NCBI RefSeq assembly: GCF_014650435.1
Contig: NZ_BMUY01000011.1
Span: 1 to 64,000 of the forward strand
Source of the DNA: Streptomyces tendae
GTDB lineage: Bacteria; Actinomycetota; Actinomycetes; Streptomycetales; Streptomycetaceae
DNA: 64,000 nt
Reading direction: 5' to 3'
Shown here: one piece after another, positions 40,301-48,199 of the stretch
Position numbering within the stretch: position 1 is the first letter of the stretch
Layout: each line of letters starts with the position of its first letter
Made by a program: the position numbers and the translations under genes
The notes under the pieces: generated by a model
What the model saw: the letters and a program-made list of their open reading frames with translations, nothing else
Databases searched by the model: none
Told to the model about the DNA's origin: nothing

Positions 40301-41796
40301 AGGAAGTCACCGGCCGGACCGGGGCCGCTCTCGGTGACGAAGGCCCCCATCTCGCGGCGTACGAGTTCCTGCACCGCCGTGACCTCGTCGCGTCGCTGGG
40401 AGCCGAGGAGCGCCTCACGGATGCCGGTACGGAAGCGGAACGGCATCCGTTCCAGGTCCGTGAGCCCCGTGTGCACTTCGTGCTCCCACGGCTCAAAGAG
40501 GCCTCCGAGCACGACCTCCGCCAGGTGTCCGGGGTCGGAGTCGGGCAGCATGATCTGCCGTACGAGGTTCATCACTGGCAGGTTCAGTGGTACAGCCGAC
40601 AGGTAGCCCGCCAGCGCCTGGGAGAGCGGAGACGCGTCGGCCCGGAAGCGGCGAAGGCTCTCATCGGCGACGGCCGGCCCTTCCCGTGCCGGGCCCGGCG
40701 GGCCCGGCGTCGCGAACCGGGACTCACGCACGGTGTTCGGTGTACGGGGGAGGGAAAGACAAGGCAGGCGGCTCCACAGGCCGCCGCCTCCCACGAGCCG
40801 GGCCAGAGCGGAGATGGCGTCGGGGCTCGCCTCGACGACGGGGACCGCGATGCTCTGGGCCAGGGCGGCACGATGGCGCTGGCGACGGCCGCCCGCAGCG
40901 CGTCCCAGCCGCCAGGACGCGTTGGGCGCGGCCGGCCTGGGTGCCCTGACCAGATGCGGCTGAGGCCGGACGGCCCCGCGGTCCCACAGTCGCCGGGGCA
41001 GGACGTTGAGCAGGGCAATGGGGTTGTGTGCTGCCCAGTGCCGCAGGACGTCGTGGAACGAGGAGGTGCTCCAGCCGCCCGCCACCGTGTCCGTGACGAC
41101 CAGGACTAGCTGGCGGCCGGACGGGTCGGTGACTTCGTGGACACTGCGTGGCTCGCCTCCGGCTCTTGCCACACGAGGGGCCTCCTGGGGGCCTGTGCCG
41201 CTCAGATGCCAGGTCCGCACGTCGCGGAAGATGCCGGTCTGGACGAAGACCCGTCGGAGTTCGGTCACCAAGTCGTGCCAAAGCAGCATCGAGTGGTGCG
41301 TGTCGATGACGAGCGCGAGGTTGAGCCAGCGGCCGCGGCGGGGACGGAAGACCGGGCTGGGCAGGCACTGTTCGATGGTGCTGCGGACGGTGAGTTCCTC
41401 GTCGAGTTCGCTCTGCGCGAGGTCGCCGTGCCCGATGGTGGGCCGCCCGAGCGGCCGCAGCGCGCGCATCACGTCCAGCGGGTCGCGCAGCGATGCGGCA
41501 CGCCGGATGCGGACCAGATCGACAGCACGCACGGCACTGTTCGCAGCGTCGGCCATGTCGGCGGCGCTGTAGAACTGTTCCGATGGCCCCGCATCGCCGG
41601 CGGTCGACGGCGCTGACGAAGACTCCGGGGCATGGGGCGAAGGGGCGCTCGGACCATGTGTCCTGTCCTGCGGGTACCCCGGCGTGCGACCGCTGCCGCC
41701 GTCGACGCGGGCGGCCAGCCACAGGATCTCCGCCAGTTCCTCGGCTCCGGCGTTGGCACCGGACTGTTCGAAGGCCGCAAATAGATCCTCGATCAT
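37345..41796 (-). CDS. vWA-like / NTPase / trypsin / SEFIR fusion protein (conflict-system core, gene 4 of 4)
   Basis: 1483 residues from ATG 41796, overlapping the MoxR stop (ATGA). Domains in order: an SAV_2336-type, vWA-like N-terminal domain (about 100-300; LNLALVIDTHHSM is a degenerate MIDAS); a helical stretch (390-500); a P-loop NTPase with Walker A GERGSGKT (574-581) and Walker B TVVVLEDLE (near 618); a trypsin-fold domain (about 715-930) with His747 (LTAAHN), an Asp in KHDTLDAALLL and Ser871 (ALSGAPAL); a SEFIR/TIR-like domain (950-1075; PRVFISYAHD); an unassigned region (1105-1195); and a coiled-coil-rich tail (1290-1460). It combines sensing, ATPase, protease and signalling adaptor modules. 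Role inferred from architecture and operon. Confidence 0.82.
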   Translation of the reverse strand: MIEDLFAAFEQSGANAGAEELAEILWLAARVDGGSGRTPGYPQDRTHGPSAPSPHAPESSSAPSTAGDAGPSEQFYSAADMADAANSAVRAVDLVRIRRAASLRDPLDVMRALRPLGRPTIGHGDLAQSELDEELTVRSTIEQCLPSPVFRPRRGRWLNLALVIDTHHSMLLWHDLVTELRRVFVQTGIFRDVRTWHLSGTGPQEAPRVARAGGEPRSVHEVTDPSGRQLVLVVTDTVAGGWSTSSFHDVLRHWAAHNPIALLNVLPRRLWDRGAVRPQPHLVRAPRPAAPNASWRLGRAAGGRRQRHRAALAQSIAVPVVEASPDAISALARLVGGGGLWSRLPCLSLPRTPNTVRESRFATPGPPGPAREGPAVADESLRRFRADASPLSQALAGYLSAVPLNLPVMNLVRQIMLPDSDPGHLAEVVLGGLFEPWEHEVHTGLTDLERMPFRFRTGIREALLGSQRRDEVTAVQELVRREMGAFVTESGPGPAGDFLAARGTSGGGSRTLDRDALPFADRTTTPSPVGLPVRNFPRPDEEYPPTGLESADARLRSAADRAVDGASGLVLLIGERGSGKTSAVGRVLDRMPADWRVWSPDLSLTLTQGAPRVGPRTVVVLEDLETYTALPGLTIEDLARVVSELVENSGRAPVLVLGTMTAETWRGLAAMANPAGEYGSWTPLVAQAEVVSLPGVGARLPLPMGEPSDARIVMIADISIPARAGSRIRYLGTGYLLGPRLVLTAAHNLPQHAVKRGIKVSNRRGTITAEGWADCSVVWKHDTLDAALLLAEEGLVASETDGFLATPQWAQLTDGASLESCHVIGLTPQRPDQRLSGRVRGRLLATSPRPGVAYAFETSAPIPPSLITALSGAPALCDGFLLGFSLAVEHVERARLSVVGLNTLLNHKGFSNACRRYLGGVPRLVSLPSAAARPDDDHQPDTRPHGHQAPRVFISYAHDTAVVEQVGRLYQLLDREGFDARLDRAASHLSHRDLVAWLNDELRLADVILMIGSPGYEHHTGEAEADDIYLRNQVTEWLFRIADEARSRLVVPVVLPGGTVDGLPAFLGSLNPVVVNSLSRDGIAPLLARLSEARPGSRDTVDQPVRAERQYALAVAVDLRITDRTLRTDAEALRHVRTLVTNILSPDEMHTEARVGNRGRVDLLAVKRLDRITLAQLPDRLLELESALTLPDDSQDRRSDGGAEEPLSGRGVDIAMTVVPWNVRTDFPRKKATAEAGEMLTADAVRQKLRRSTGQMNVVLSNTLHEQLTASSGLGDHEQFEVVRIPSTGPVLKVWIRHGVHHMPTVAALIRGVEELRAFEREMRTRVKSYAESLQHQLETLDGLGPDATLHTDLESFKHEAETRLMAYLESQSRMLSEHSLPAKLRPLDPKSEDLRQFHQEYRGRLLIQIEGMHQQVEHRRDTPLLDLVPFAAPPDEPYETPLQRSLAELNEFAAQLADLTVKPPRPSPSPNTLPKDVTEGRG

Positions 41797-42938
41797 GCCA
41801 AGGGGCCGGTCAGCCGTTGCAGGACGGTATTGAGGAACTTGGTTCGGTCGCCGTCGTCCGTCCATGCTCCGCTGAGTCTGAGCTGTACGGCGTTGAGGAG
41901 CTGGTCGGTCGCAAGGTCGCCCTCCACGCGCCGCTCGAGGAATGCCTCGACGAGGTCCCGGTAGGGAGCGTCGTCCGCCCCTTCCTCCAAGGCGAGCCGC
42001 TGGCGGACGATCTGATTGAGCTTTTCCTGGCCCGGCGGCTTCAGGTTCAGCTGGATACAGCGTCGCAGGAACGGTGGTGGGAAGTCGCGTTCGCCGTTGC
42101 TGGTCAGGACGACGACGGGGAAGGCGAGGCATTGGACGCGGCCGCGTTCGATCTCGACCTGCGGTTCAGGGGCGTCCTGTGTGCCGATCTTGACCTTGGG
42201 ATGGCGGGCGGCGATCCGGGAGAGCTCCGGGATTTCGAAGGCGCCTTCCTCGAAGACGGTGAGCAGATCGCCGGGAAGGTCGATGTCACTCTTGTCGATC
42301 TCGTCGACGAGCAGTACACGAGGTCGTTCCTGGGCCACCAGCGCGGTGCCCAGGGGGCCCAGGCGTAGATACGGTGCGATGGTGCCGTCGGCTGGCCGAT
42401 CGGCGGACGCGGGGACCGCCGGGAGTCCGGACGCATCCGGCCGGGGGGCCGCGTCGGCGGCGGAAGGCCGGTCCTCGGTGTGCGCGGCGGCCGCGTCGAG
42501 GTGCCGCAGGTTGGCGTCGTGCAGTCGCCCGATGGCGTCGTACTGGTAGAGGCCGTCGCGCAGCGAACTGCGGCTGGTGATCGGCCAGTGCAGTACCGAG
42601 CCGAGTTCCAGGTCGGTGGCAATGCTGTGGGCGAGCGTCGACTTGCCCACGCCCGGCTTGCCGGTGACGAGCAACGGCCTGCGCAGATACAGCGCCGTGT
42701 TGACGGCGTCTCGCTCCTCCTCGTCGGGTACGTAGCCTGCACCGCGGCGGTGGGTTTCCTCCCAGGCATCGCCCGAGGTGCCGGGCGGTGTGTACTTGAG
42801 GTCGGGCTTTCCTTTGAATGAGCGCCACGGCGGAAGGTGTTCGGCCAGGCGCGCCTGCTTCTCGGCGGCGCTCCCCGCACCCCGGTAGATCCACCAGTCC
42901 TTGACAACGTCAGATGCCACCACGGGGTCCTCATTCAT
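41793..42938 (-). CDS. MoxR-type AAA+ ATPase (conflict-system gene 3 of 4)
   Basis: 381 residues from ATG 42938, overlapping the caspase gene stop (42935-42938). Walker A GKPGVGKS is at 93-100, Walker B VLLVDEIDK at 208-216, sensor 1 in VVLTSNGERDFPP and the arginine segment FLRRCIQL after it. A low-complexity Ala/Pro/Asp insert at about 150-187 separates the two Walker motifs. MoxR ATPases commonly pair with a vWA-domain partner as a chaperone-like motor; here the partner is the next gene. Translational coupling on both sides indicates a fixed protein ratio within the complex. Confidence 0.9.
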   Translation of the reverse strand: MNEDPVVASDVVKDWWIYRGAGSAAEKQARLAEHLPPWRSFKGKPDLKYTPPGTSGDAWEETHRRGAGYVPDEEERDAVNTALYLRRPLLVTGKPGVGKSTLAHSIATDLELGSVLHWPITSRSSLRDGLYQYDAIGRLHDANLRHLDAAAAHTEDRPSAADAAPRPDASGLPAVPASADRPADGTIAPYLRLGPLGTALVAQERPRVLLVDEIDKSDIDLPGDLLTVFEEGAFEIPELSRIAARHPKVKIGTQDAPEPQVEIERGRVQCLAFPVVVLTSNGERDFPPPFLRRCIQLNLKPPGQEKLNQIVRQRLALEEGADDAPYRDLVEAFLERRVEGDLATDQLLNAVQLRLSGAWTDDGDRTKFLNTVLQRLTGPLA

Positions 42939-44848
42939 GATGTGAGCGTCTGGCTTTCGGGAATGCGCTCGGGATCGTCCCACATCAGTGCCAGGGGACG
43001 CCGCCTGATCCGCGCTGTGCGCAGCTTGGCGGGCAGAGTGTGCACTTCGAACGGGCCAGGGTCCACGGCCAGCGCGGTGCGGATCCGCTCGGCCGTCCCT
43101 TCCTGGTCGGCGACCGGCCGTCGCCAGATGGCGATCGGCACGCCTCCATCGAGTACGGCGTCCAGGGTGTCCATGATCATGGGCTCGCTGACGTCGGCGA
43201 GGACAACCACGGGCGGCTCAGCCGCCTGGAGCGAGGAGCCCAGATAGTCGGACACATCACTGTCGCACACCTCGCGTACGGCCTGCGGGTGCCGGCCGCC
43301 CTGGGCCTGCAGCCACTCCCATTTGCGGTACCAGGGAGCCTCCGCGGGCCCCTGACGTTCCTCGGGACAGCGCAGCACCACGTCGTAGAAGCAGCCGAGT
43401 TCTCTCATCCTCCCGCCGCGCCATGGGATTTTCCAGGATTCGAAAGGCTCGTCCAGGAGGTCGTACGGGAGGTGGAACTCGATACGTGTTGGGGGGTGCG
43501 AGCGGCGGGTGGCCAACTGCTGGCCAAGTACGTCCCGGATCGATTGCAGGTCCAGCGACTGACCGGACTCCCAGATACTCTCGAACTCGTTCCGGTAGAG
43601 CCAAATTCGGGTCCAATACCGGTTGTTTTCGTCGGGCACCAGCCGCAGGTGGAGGGCGGGACTCTCAGCCGGAGGTTCCGGCGGCGCGTAGATGGTCCCC
43701 GCTCCGAGCCGTTCGCGGGTGTGATCCACCCAGGCTTCGGCTTCTTCGGCCCAGGCGGCATTGCTCTTCCTAGCCCGGGCGGCCAGGAAGTGGATGAAGG
43801 GCAGGGCGAGCGGGAGGTCGAGGCGTCTGCCCTGCCGGTTGTCGAGGTCCCGAACGACATCCAGAAGCTGGGCCCCCGGGAGTTCGTCACCGGGCGGAGC
43901 GGTGCAGCCAGTGGCTTCGAAAGCCCACCTGTAGGCGTCGTAGGAATATGCGGGCAGCCGCTGGCCTTGAAGGAGGCGCCCGAGTTCGGACCAGGCATCC
44001 TGGTCGAGGGTGGGAGCGCTGGACGGTTCGGATCCGGTGCTGCCCGTGTGGTCGCTCCATCGGTCGCCGAAGAGGGCCGATCCGTCCCAGCCTTCGCTGA
44101 TGACGAACTGGGGCTCCTGCCACGCCGTGCCGTTCGCACGCATGACTTGGAAGTCCGTCCGGACGGCGCTGACGATGTCGACCAGACCCTCGACGACTTG
44201 GTCGACGGGCCGGCCCTGAAGGTGCTTCAAAAGCGTGTCCGTGAACTGGCCGGCCTCCAGATCCGCCTGGTTCTTGGCCGCTTCACCGGCGCGTGCCGCA
44301 TAGAGCACGAACTGACGCCGCTCGGGGGTCAATTCCCCGGCTTCGGGTTCGTTGGTGCCGAATCTCAGCATTCGCGCTTTTTGAGCCTCGACGCGGCACG
44401 TGTCTCCCACGGCGACAACGCGGCGGAAACGCTTCCCGTGGACGTTCGTCGACTGCCACCAGCGAAGGGCGGCCTGGAGATTGAGATGGCGGGTGAAGGC
44501 GATCGTGGCATCGGCGCACGGGAGGAGCAACTGACGCCGGAAATCCAGGAAGCCGTGTCCTGCCCAGTAGATCCACAGGAGATCCCCGTCGCACTCGGGT
44601 AGTTCCTCGAAGAGCGCACGGTGAACGTTCTCCGACGTGGCCGGAGGATGTGCCGGGGGTTCCTGCTCGGCGAGGGGCGAGAGCAGGACGTGAACGTGCG
44701 TCTGCGGCACACCGGCCGTGCCGGTGAGCCAGTCGGCGAATCGGAGGGCGTCCCTTGCCGGGCCGGGAAGCGACCAGCCGCGGACCTGGTACGACTCGAT
44801 GCCGACGACCAGCGCGAAGACCTTCTTGGGATCGAGGCCGTCGATCAC
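42935..44848 (-). CDS. Caspase-like protease with VMAP C-terminal domain (conflict-system gene 2 of 4)
   Basis: 637 residues from GTG 44848, overlapping the hydrolase stop (GTGA). Residues 8-250 are a C14 caspase-like domain: His98 in IYWAGHGF and Cys151 in VVAVGDTCR form the catalytic dyad. Residues about 280-380 are a helical effector-associated domain. The C-terminal 240 residues match the VMAP-C type (RIEFHLPYDLLDEPFESW; then LDGGVPIAIWRRP near 575), the third component of vWA-MoxR-VMAP systems described by comparative genomics. The predicted job is regulated proteolysis, triggered through VMAP, that damages the infected cell. Activity not demonstrated. Confidence 0.85.
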   Translation of the reverse strand: MIDGLDPKKVFALVVGIESYQVRGWSLPGPARDALRFADWLTGTAGVPQTHVHVLLSPLAEQEPPAHPPATSENVHRALFEELPECDGDLLWIYWAGHGFLDFRRQLLLPCADATIAFTRHLNLQAALRWWQSTNVHGKRFRRVVAVGDTCRVEAQKARMLRFGTNEPEAGELTPERRQFVLYAARAGEAAKNQADLEAGQFTDTLLKHLQGRPVDQVVEGLVDIVSAVRTDFQVMRANGTAWQEPQFVISEGWDGSALFGDRWSDHTGSTGSEPSSAPTLDQDAWSELGRLLQGQRLPAYSYDAYRWAFEATGCTAPPGDELPGAQLLDVVRDLDNRQGRRLDLPLALPFIHFLAARARKSNAAWAEEAEAWVDHTRERLGAGTIYAPPEPPAESPALHLRLVPDENNRYWTRIWLYRNEFESIWESGQSLDLQSIRDVLGQQLATRRSHPPTRIEFHLPYDLLDEPFESWKIPWRGGRMRELGCFYDVVLRCPEERQGPAEAPWYRKWEWLQAQGGRHPQAVREVCDSDVSDYLGSSLQAAEPPVVVLADVSEPMIMDTLDAVLDGGVPIAIWRRPVADQEGTAERIRTALAVDPGPFEVHTLPAKLRTARIRRRPLALMWDDPERIPESQTLTS

Positions 44849-46059
44849 CGCAGAGCCTCACTGATCCGGTCGTAGACGGCACCGAGTTTCCAGTACGCGC
44901 TGTGCGACACGGGGAAGGGCTGACGGCTGCGCACCTCGTGGTCCGTCACCCGTGGATCGCCGGGGAAGACCGTCGCGGCCAGGTAGGAGAGCAGATCCCT
45001 GCGGTCGTAGATGTTCAGCCACTGGGGGAAGTCAGGCGGCAAGGTGGCGCCGGGCGGGAGGCCGGCGAGGGCGCCGAGCTCGTGGAGGAACGGTGCCTGG
45101 GAACCGACGGTGACCAGCAGCCGTACGGGCAGGGGCTCCTGACGGATGGCGGCCAGGGCGAGCGCGTCCACGAGGGCGATGCCGCCGAGGCTGTGGCCGA
45201 TCACGACGGGCGGCTCCGGGCTCTCCGCGATGAGCTGGGTCAGGTGGTCGCGGAGCGGGCCACCGCGTGCCTGGTAGCGAAGGATGTCACCGACCGCGGA
45301 GGCTCCGGCCGAGGTGGCCTCACCGCGCTTGCGATCCAGTACGGACTGGGGAGCGAGGCGCTGTCCCAGTTTGAGGAGCACACCGGAAGCCCGGAGCAAA
45401 GCCCCTCGCGCCGTGCCGCCGATGCAGCCGCTGAGAAGGTCGACCATCCGGTCGCGTTCGTCGCCCGTGCAGACCACCGCTTCCCCGGCGCCTGCGAGCA
45501 GGAGCGCGACGACGGCACGACTGACGGCGGTGGTGAGATCGGCAGCCGAGACGTCGTCCTGGACGACCGCGTACGCGTCACGGAACTCATCGGAGTCGGC
45601 GACCTCGTTCAGCGCGCCACCGTAGCCGTCGAGGAGACCGGTGTCCTGGAGCAGGCGGGTCAGTTCATCGTCGTCGTGCGAACCGCACGAGAGGTCTCTG
45701 GGCAACTTACGGAGGCCGTCGGCGACCCGGTCACCCGCTGATTGCAGGCCCGGCATCGCGAGCCCGTCGTCCGTGGTGCCCAACGCGGCGAGGACCCTCA
45801 GTTCGCACAGTGGGTCGGTCAGGAGCAGCAACCACTCGGCGGCGTCGGCCTCTTCAGGATCGTCGGTGCCACGGGTAGTGGCCGTTCCCGGGATGGACGC
45901 ACCGCCTGCGCCGAGGCTCGAGCCGAAGGTGTCACCCCAGTAGTACGGCACGACCTCCGCCTCCTGGAAACGCTCCTCCAAGCCCTCACGTACCCACCGG
46001 AACAGGTCATCATAGCGTTCCCGGCGCACGCCGGTCCCATGGACGAATATGAAGCGCAT
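44845..46059 (-). CDS. Alpha/beta-hydrolase-fold protein, lipase-like (conflict-system gene 1 of 4)
   Basis: 404 residues from ATG 46059 with a GGGGG ribosome site. It begins with the oxyanion-strand motif FIFVHGTG (3-10) and has the nucleophile elbow GHSLGG with Ser290; an Asp and His follow as expected (YDRRDLL near 350, VSHSAYW near 390). A helical insert of about 150 residues (90-250) separates the first strand from the nucleophile. There is no signal peptide, so it should be cytosolic. As first gene of the four-gene overlapping operon it could be a lipase/esterase effector or accessory subunit of the system. Confidence 0.8.
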   Translation of the reverse strand: MRFIFVHGTGVRRERYDDLFRWVREGLEERFQEAEVVPYYWGDTFGSSLGAGGASIPGTATTRGTDDPEEADAAEWLLLLTDPLCELRVLAALGTTDDGLAMPGLQSAGDRVADGLRKLPRDLSCGSHDDDELTRLLQDTGLLDGYGGALNEVADSDEFRDAYAVVQDDVSAADLTTAVSRAVVALLLAGAGEAVVCTGDERDRMVDLLSGCIGGTARGALLRASGVLLKLGQRLAPQSVLDRKRGEATSAGASAVGDILRYQARGGPLRDHLTQLIAESPEPPVVIGHSLGGIALVDALALAAIRQEPLPVRLLVTVGSQAPFLHELGALAGLPPGATLPPDFPQWLNIYDRRDLLSYLAATVFPGDPRVTDHEVRSRQPFPVSHSAYWKLGAVYDRISEALR

Positions 46060-46172
46060 GCAGCCCCCAATTTTGCCGTGTGCTGTGGTGAGAATAAAAC
46101 GCACAGCGAGGGGGAGATGCCTGTTCTCCTATTCAGGATCTTGGAGGTGCAAGTACGACCGCAGGATGGCCG

Positions 46173-46206
46173 GATCGAGCGGGGCACAAGATCAAGCGGG
46201 GCACAA
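46173..46206. repeat. 17-bp tandem repeat upstream of the conflict operon
   Basis: GATCGAGCGGGGCACAA (46173-46189) followed at once by GATCAAGCGGGGCACAA (46190-46206), one mismatch. It lies about 115-150 bp upstream of the operon start. A possible -10 for the operon, TATTCT, is read on the minus strand at 46091-46096. Confidence 0.55.
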
Positions 46207-46318
46207 GGCAGGTTCGCGATGGCGATGCGGTGAAGTGATAGTGCGATGCGCGGACACCTGACGTACGCGGTGGCATGAGAGCTCTGGATGAGGCGGGATG
46301 GCGGGCGGCTGCGGACGG

Positions 46319-47110
46319 CTAAAGGGTGTTGCAGAAGGCCGTGATCAGGCAGGTTGGAGCGGTGTTCGGGCGTGTGTGGTCATCCGGTGAGGGCGAGGTT
46401 GTGATGCGGGCGACGGCCTGGACGGCGTGGTGGAGGCCGTCGCCGCGTTGCCGGCAGTCGCGAAGGACCTTGTAGTTCTTCATCCGGGAGGAGGTGTACT
46501 CGACACGGGTGCGGACCTTGCGATGCTGCGCGTCGTCCTCTTCCTCGCCCTTGAGCAAGGGGCGTCCGGGGCGTTTGCGGTGCGGGACGATCAGGCCGGT
46601 GTTGACGTAGGCGCCGTCGCCGAGGACGGTCACGCCTTCCCAGTGTGCGGCCAGGCCGGAGTCACGCCAGGCTTTCGCGTCGGCCGTGTTACCGGGCACC
46701 GGACGTGCCGCGGCCACTACCAGCCGTGTCTCGGCATCCACGATGACCTGCACGTTGGCCGAGAACCGGTAGTTGCGCGAGGACGCGCCGACCGTGCGGT
46801 CGCGGACCGGGACGAGGGTGCCGTCCACGATCCACAGCCGCTCGACAGGGTCCTGGGAGGTGCGGGCCAGCTCGAGCGCGAGCAGCGGACCGAGCCGTTG
46901 GATCACCCGGCACACGGTCGCCGGCGAGACACCGAACAGCGGGGCCAGCTGCCGCATGGTGAGATTCGTGCGGTAGTACGCCGCCACCAGCAGCACCCGC
47001 TCGGCCAGCGGCAGCCGCCACGGACGACCCCACCCACACCCGCTCGGCCCTCAACACCCCAGCCATACAACGGGTATGCCCTGATTACGGCCTTCTGCAA
47101 CACCCTTTAG
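46319..47110 (-). mobile_element. IS5-type insertion sequence, small and probably inactive
   Basis: Bounded by 30-bp terminal inverted repeats at 46319-46348 and 47081-47110 (one mismatch; each contains AAGGGTGTTGCAGAAGGCC). The flanks CTA and TAG allow a short TA-containing target duplication. Total length about 790 bp, short for the family. The transposase inside is incomplete (next entry). Confidence 0.85.
46380..47035 (-). pseudogene. IS5-family DDE (HARBI1-like) transposase, incomplete
   Basis: Minus-strand frame beginning RPWRLPLAERVLLVAAYYR, with helix-turn-helix MRQLAPLFGVSPATVCRVIQ and DDE core IVDGTLVPV (first Asp) and VLGDGAYVNTGL (second Asp), then MKNYKVLRDCRQ. The N-terminal part before RPWRL is absent, and near the 3' end the frame shifts by one base: the expected HHNLALTG end lies in another frame, stopping at 46380-46382. 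The copy should not transpose by itself. Confidence 0.75.
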
Positions 47111-47125
47111 ACTATGTCTCTTTGG

Positions 47126-47285
47126 TCAGCGTCGGGTCCAGATGAGGATGCCTGCGAGGTGGAGTGCGGCGTGGTAGGCGATCGCGAGCTTGTCGGTTCG
47201 TACCAGACCGCGCCATCTGTTTGAGGCGGTTGATGCACCGTTCGACGGTGTTCCGCTGCTCGTAGCCTCCGCGTCGAAGCCAGCG
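47126..47285 (-). pseudogene. Second IS5-like transposase C-terminal remnant
   Basis: On the minus strand YEQRNTVERCINRLKQ is followed, one frame over, by RGLVRTDKLAIAYHAALHLA and GILIWTRR and a stop at 47126-47128. This is the end of a different IS5-group transposase with a frameshift. It sits 15 bp beyond the IS end, so the first element inserted next to older debris. Confidence 0.72.
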
Positions 47286-47293
47286 TCAACCGG

Positions 47294-47551
47294 GTGTCAC
47301 AACTGGCCAGAGCGGCAGACGGCCGAACGGGCGCTCTCAGTGAGAATCTCAACCGAAACGGCGCGGCTCGGGGCCGTAAGGGCTCCAGCCCTTCAGGTAC
47401 GGCTTCAGATCCTCCAGTGTCGGCTCGCGGCGATTCGGCGGGCGACGCGAAGAATCTGTGCGAGGCGCTCATCGACGGACTCCGCCAAAGAGGCCCCTAC
47501 CAAGCCTGGTGCGGTGTGGGCGTTACGGGCGATATCTTGACGCTGAAATGA
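47294..47551 (+). CDS. Short open frame, possible remnant
   Basis: 85 codons from GTG 47294. The second half (NLCEALIDGLRQRGPYQAWC and the following hydrophobic end) has protein-like character; the first half is low complexity and no ribosome site is seen. I do not recognise the family. It may be the tail of a lost element gene. Confidence 0.25.
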   Translation: MSQLARAADGRTGALSENLNRNGAARGRKGSSPSGTASDPPVSARGDSAGDAKNLCEALIDGLRQRGPYQAWCGVGVTGDILTLK

Positions 47552-47619
47552 CGCTCATTTGACGCTCGTCCTGATGGGCCGTCAGTCCGCTGCATAATGC
47601 GCACGCATAAAACCGCAGG

Positions 47620-47710
47620 TCAGGACCCCTTCACCGCCGGTTCGAGGATCGCCACGCACTCCACATGATGAGTCATCGGAAACACGTAAACGACTCCGCG
47701 AGCCACCCGC
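47620..47710 (-). pseudogene. 3' tail of an RNA (uracil-5-)methyltransferase gene
   Basis: The minus strand reads RVARGVVYVFPMTHHVECVA then ILEPAVKGS and TGA (47620-47622). FPMTHHVECVA is the conserved end of RumA/TrmA-type SAM-dependent methyltransferases. Only about 30 codons remain. It probably came in as flanking DNA of a mobile element. Confidence 0.7.
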
Positions 47711-47732
47711 GCTGCGCCTTACCGTCCACTCC

Positions 47733-47765
47733 GTGGCGCACCTTGACCCGGTCAAGGTGCGCCAC
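47733..47765. repeat. Perfect 15-bp inverted repeat near the island's right end
   Basis: GTGGCGCACCTTGAC (47733-47747) and its exact complement at 47751-47765, with a CCG loop. No gene ends directly here, so it may be an element-end structure rather than a plain terminator. Confidence 0.75.
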
Positions 47766-47784
47766 AACCCCTGTCAAGCGTCCT

Positions 47785-47802
47785 GGTCCCCAAGTGGTCC
47801 CC
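47785..47802. repeat. Paired GGTCCCC arm-type repeats, right end
   Basis: GGTCCCC at 47785-47791 and 47796-47802, the same 11-bp period as at 28801-28818 on the left end. Confidence 0.5.
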
Positions 47803-47816
47803 AAGAACGATCAAGA

Positions 47817-47845
47817 GGCCGCTTCAGATATTCTCTGAAACGGCC
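47817..47845 (-). terminator. Hairpin downstream of tRNA-Pro
   Basis: GGCCGCTTCAG (47817-47827) and CTGAAACGGCC (47835-47845), an 11-position stem with one internal mismatch and a 7-nt loop, 22 bp beyond the tRNA 3' end. Since it is element DNA, the island supplies the tRNA with a new terminator. Confidence 0.65.
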
Positions 47846-47866
47846 CCTGACCTGCGACTTCGTAAA

Positions 47867-47941
<75 letters not shown>

Positions 47942-48199
47942 GTGCGCGATCCCGTGAATTCCGTGAACTCCGTGATCGTGCAGGTCAAGCCTACCCCATC
48001 CGTGCGGCGCGGCGGAGTCGCCGGCCGGCCGTCGGCGGCGCGTCACTTCGGATCGGTGCGACCCAACGTCGGTCGTCGCGACCCGTTCGCGGCACACGCG
48101 ACACATTCGCGAGACACAGTGGAGAGGAGAGGAATGCCGGGATGATCACATCGCGAGACGCCTTTGCGTCACGCCGCCCACCAGGCGTTACCTCGCACG

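Noticed and set aside
46060..46318. Toxin-antitoxin or small gene between the conflict operon and the IS
   Set aside because: Short frames exist but none has a ribosome site or recognisable sequence; only a tandem repeat is clear.
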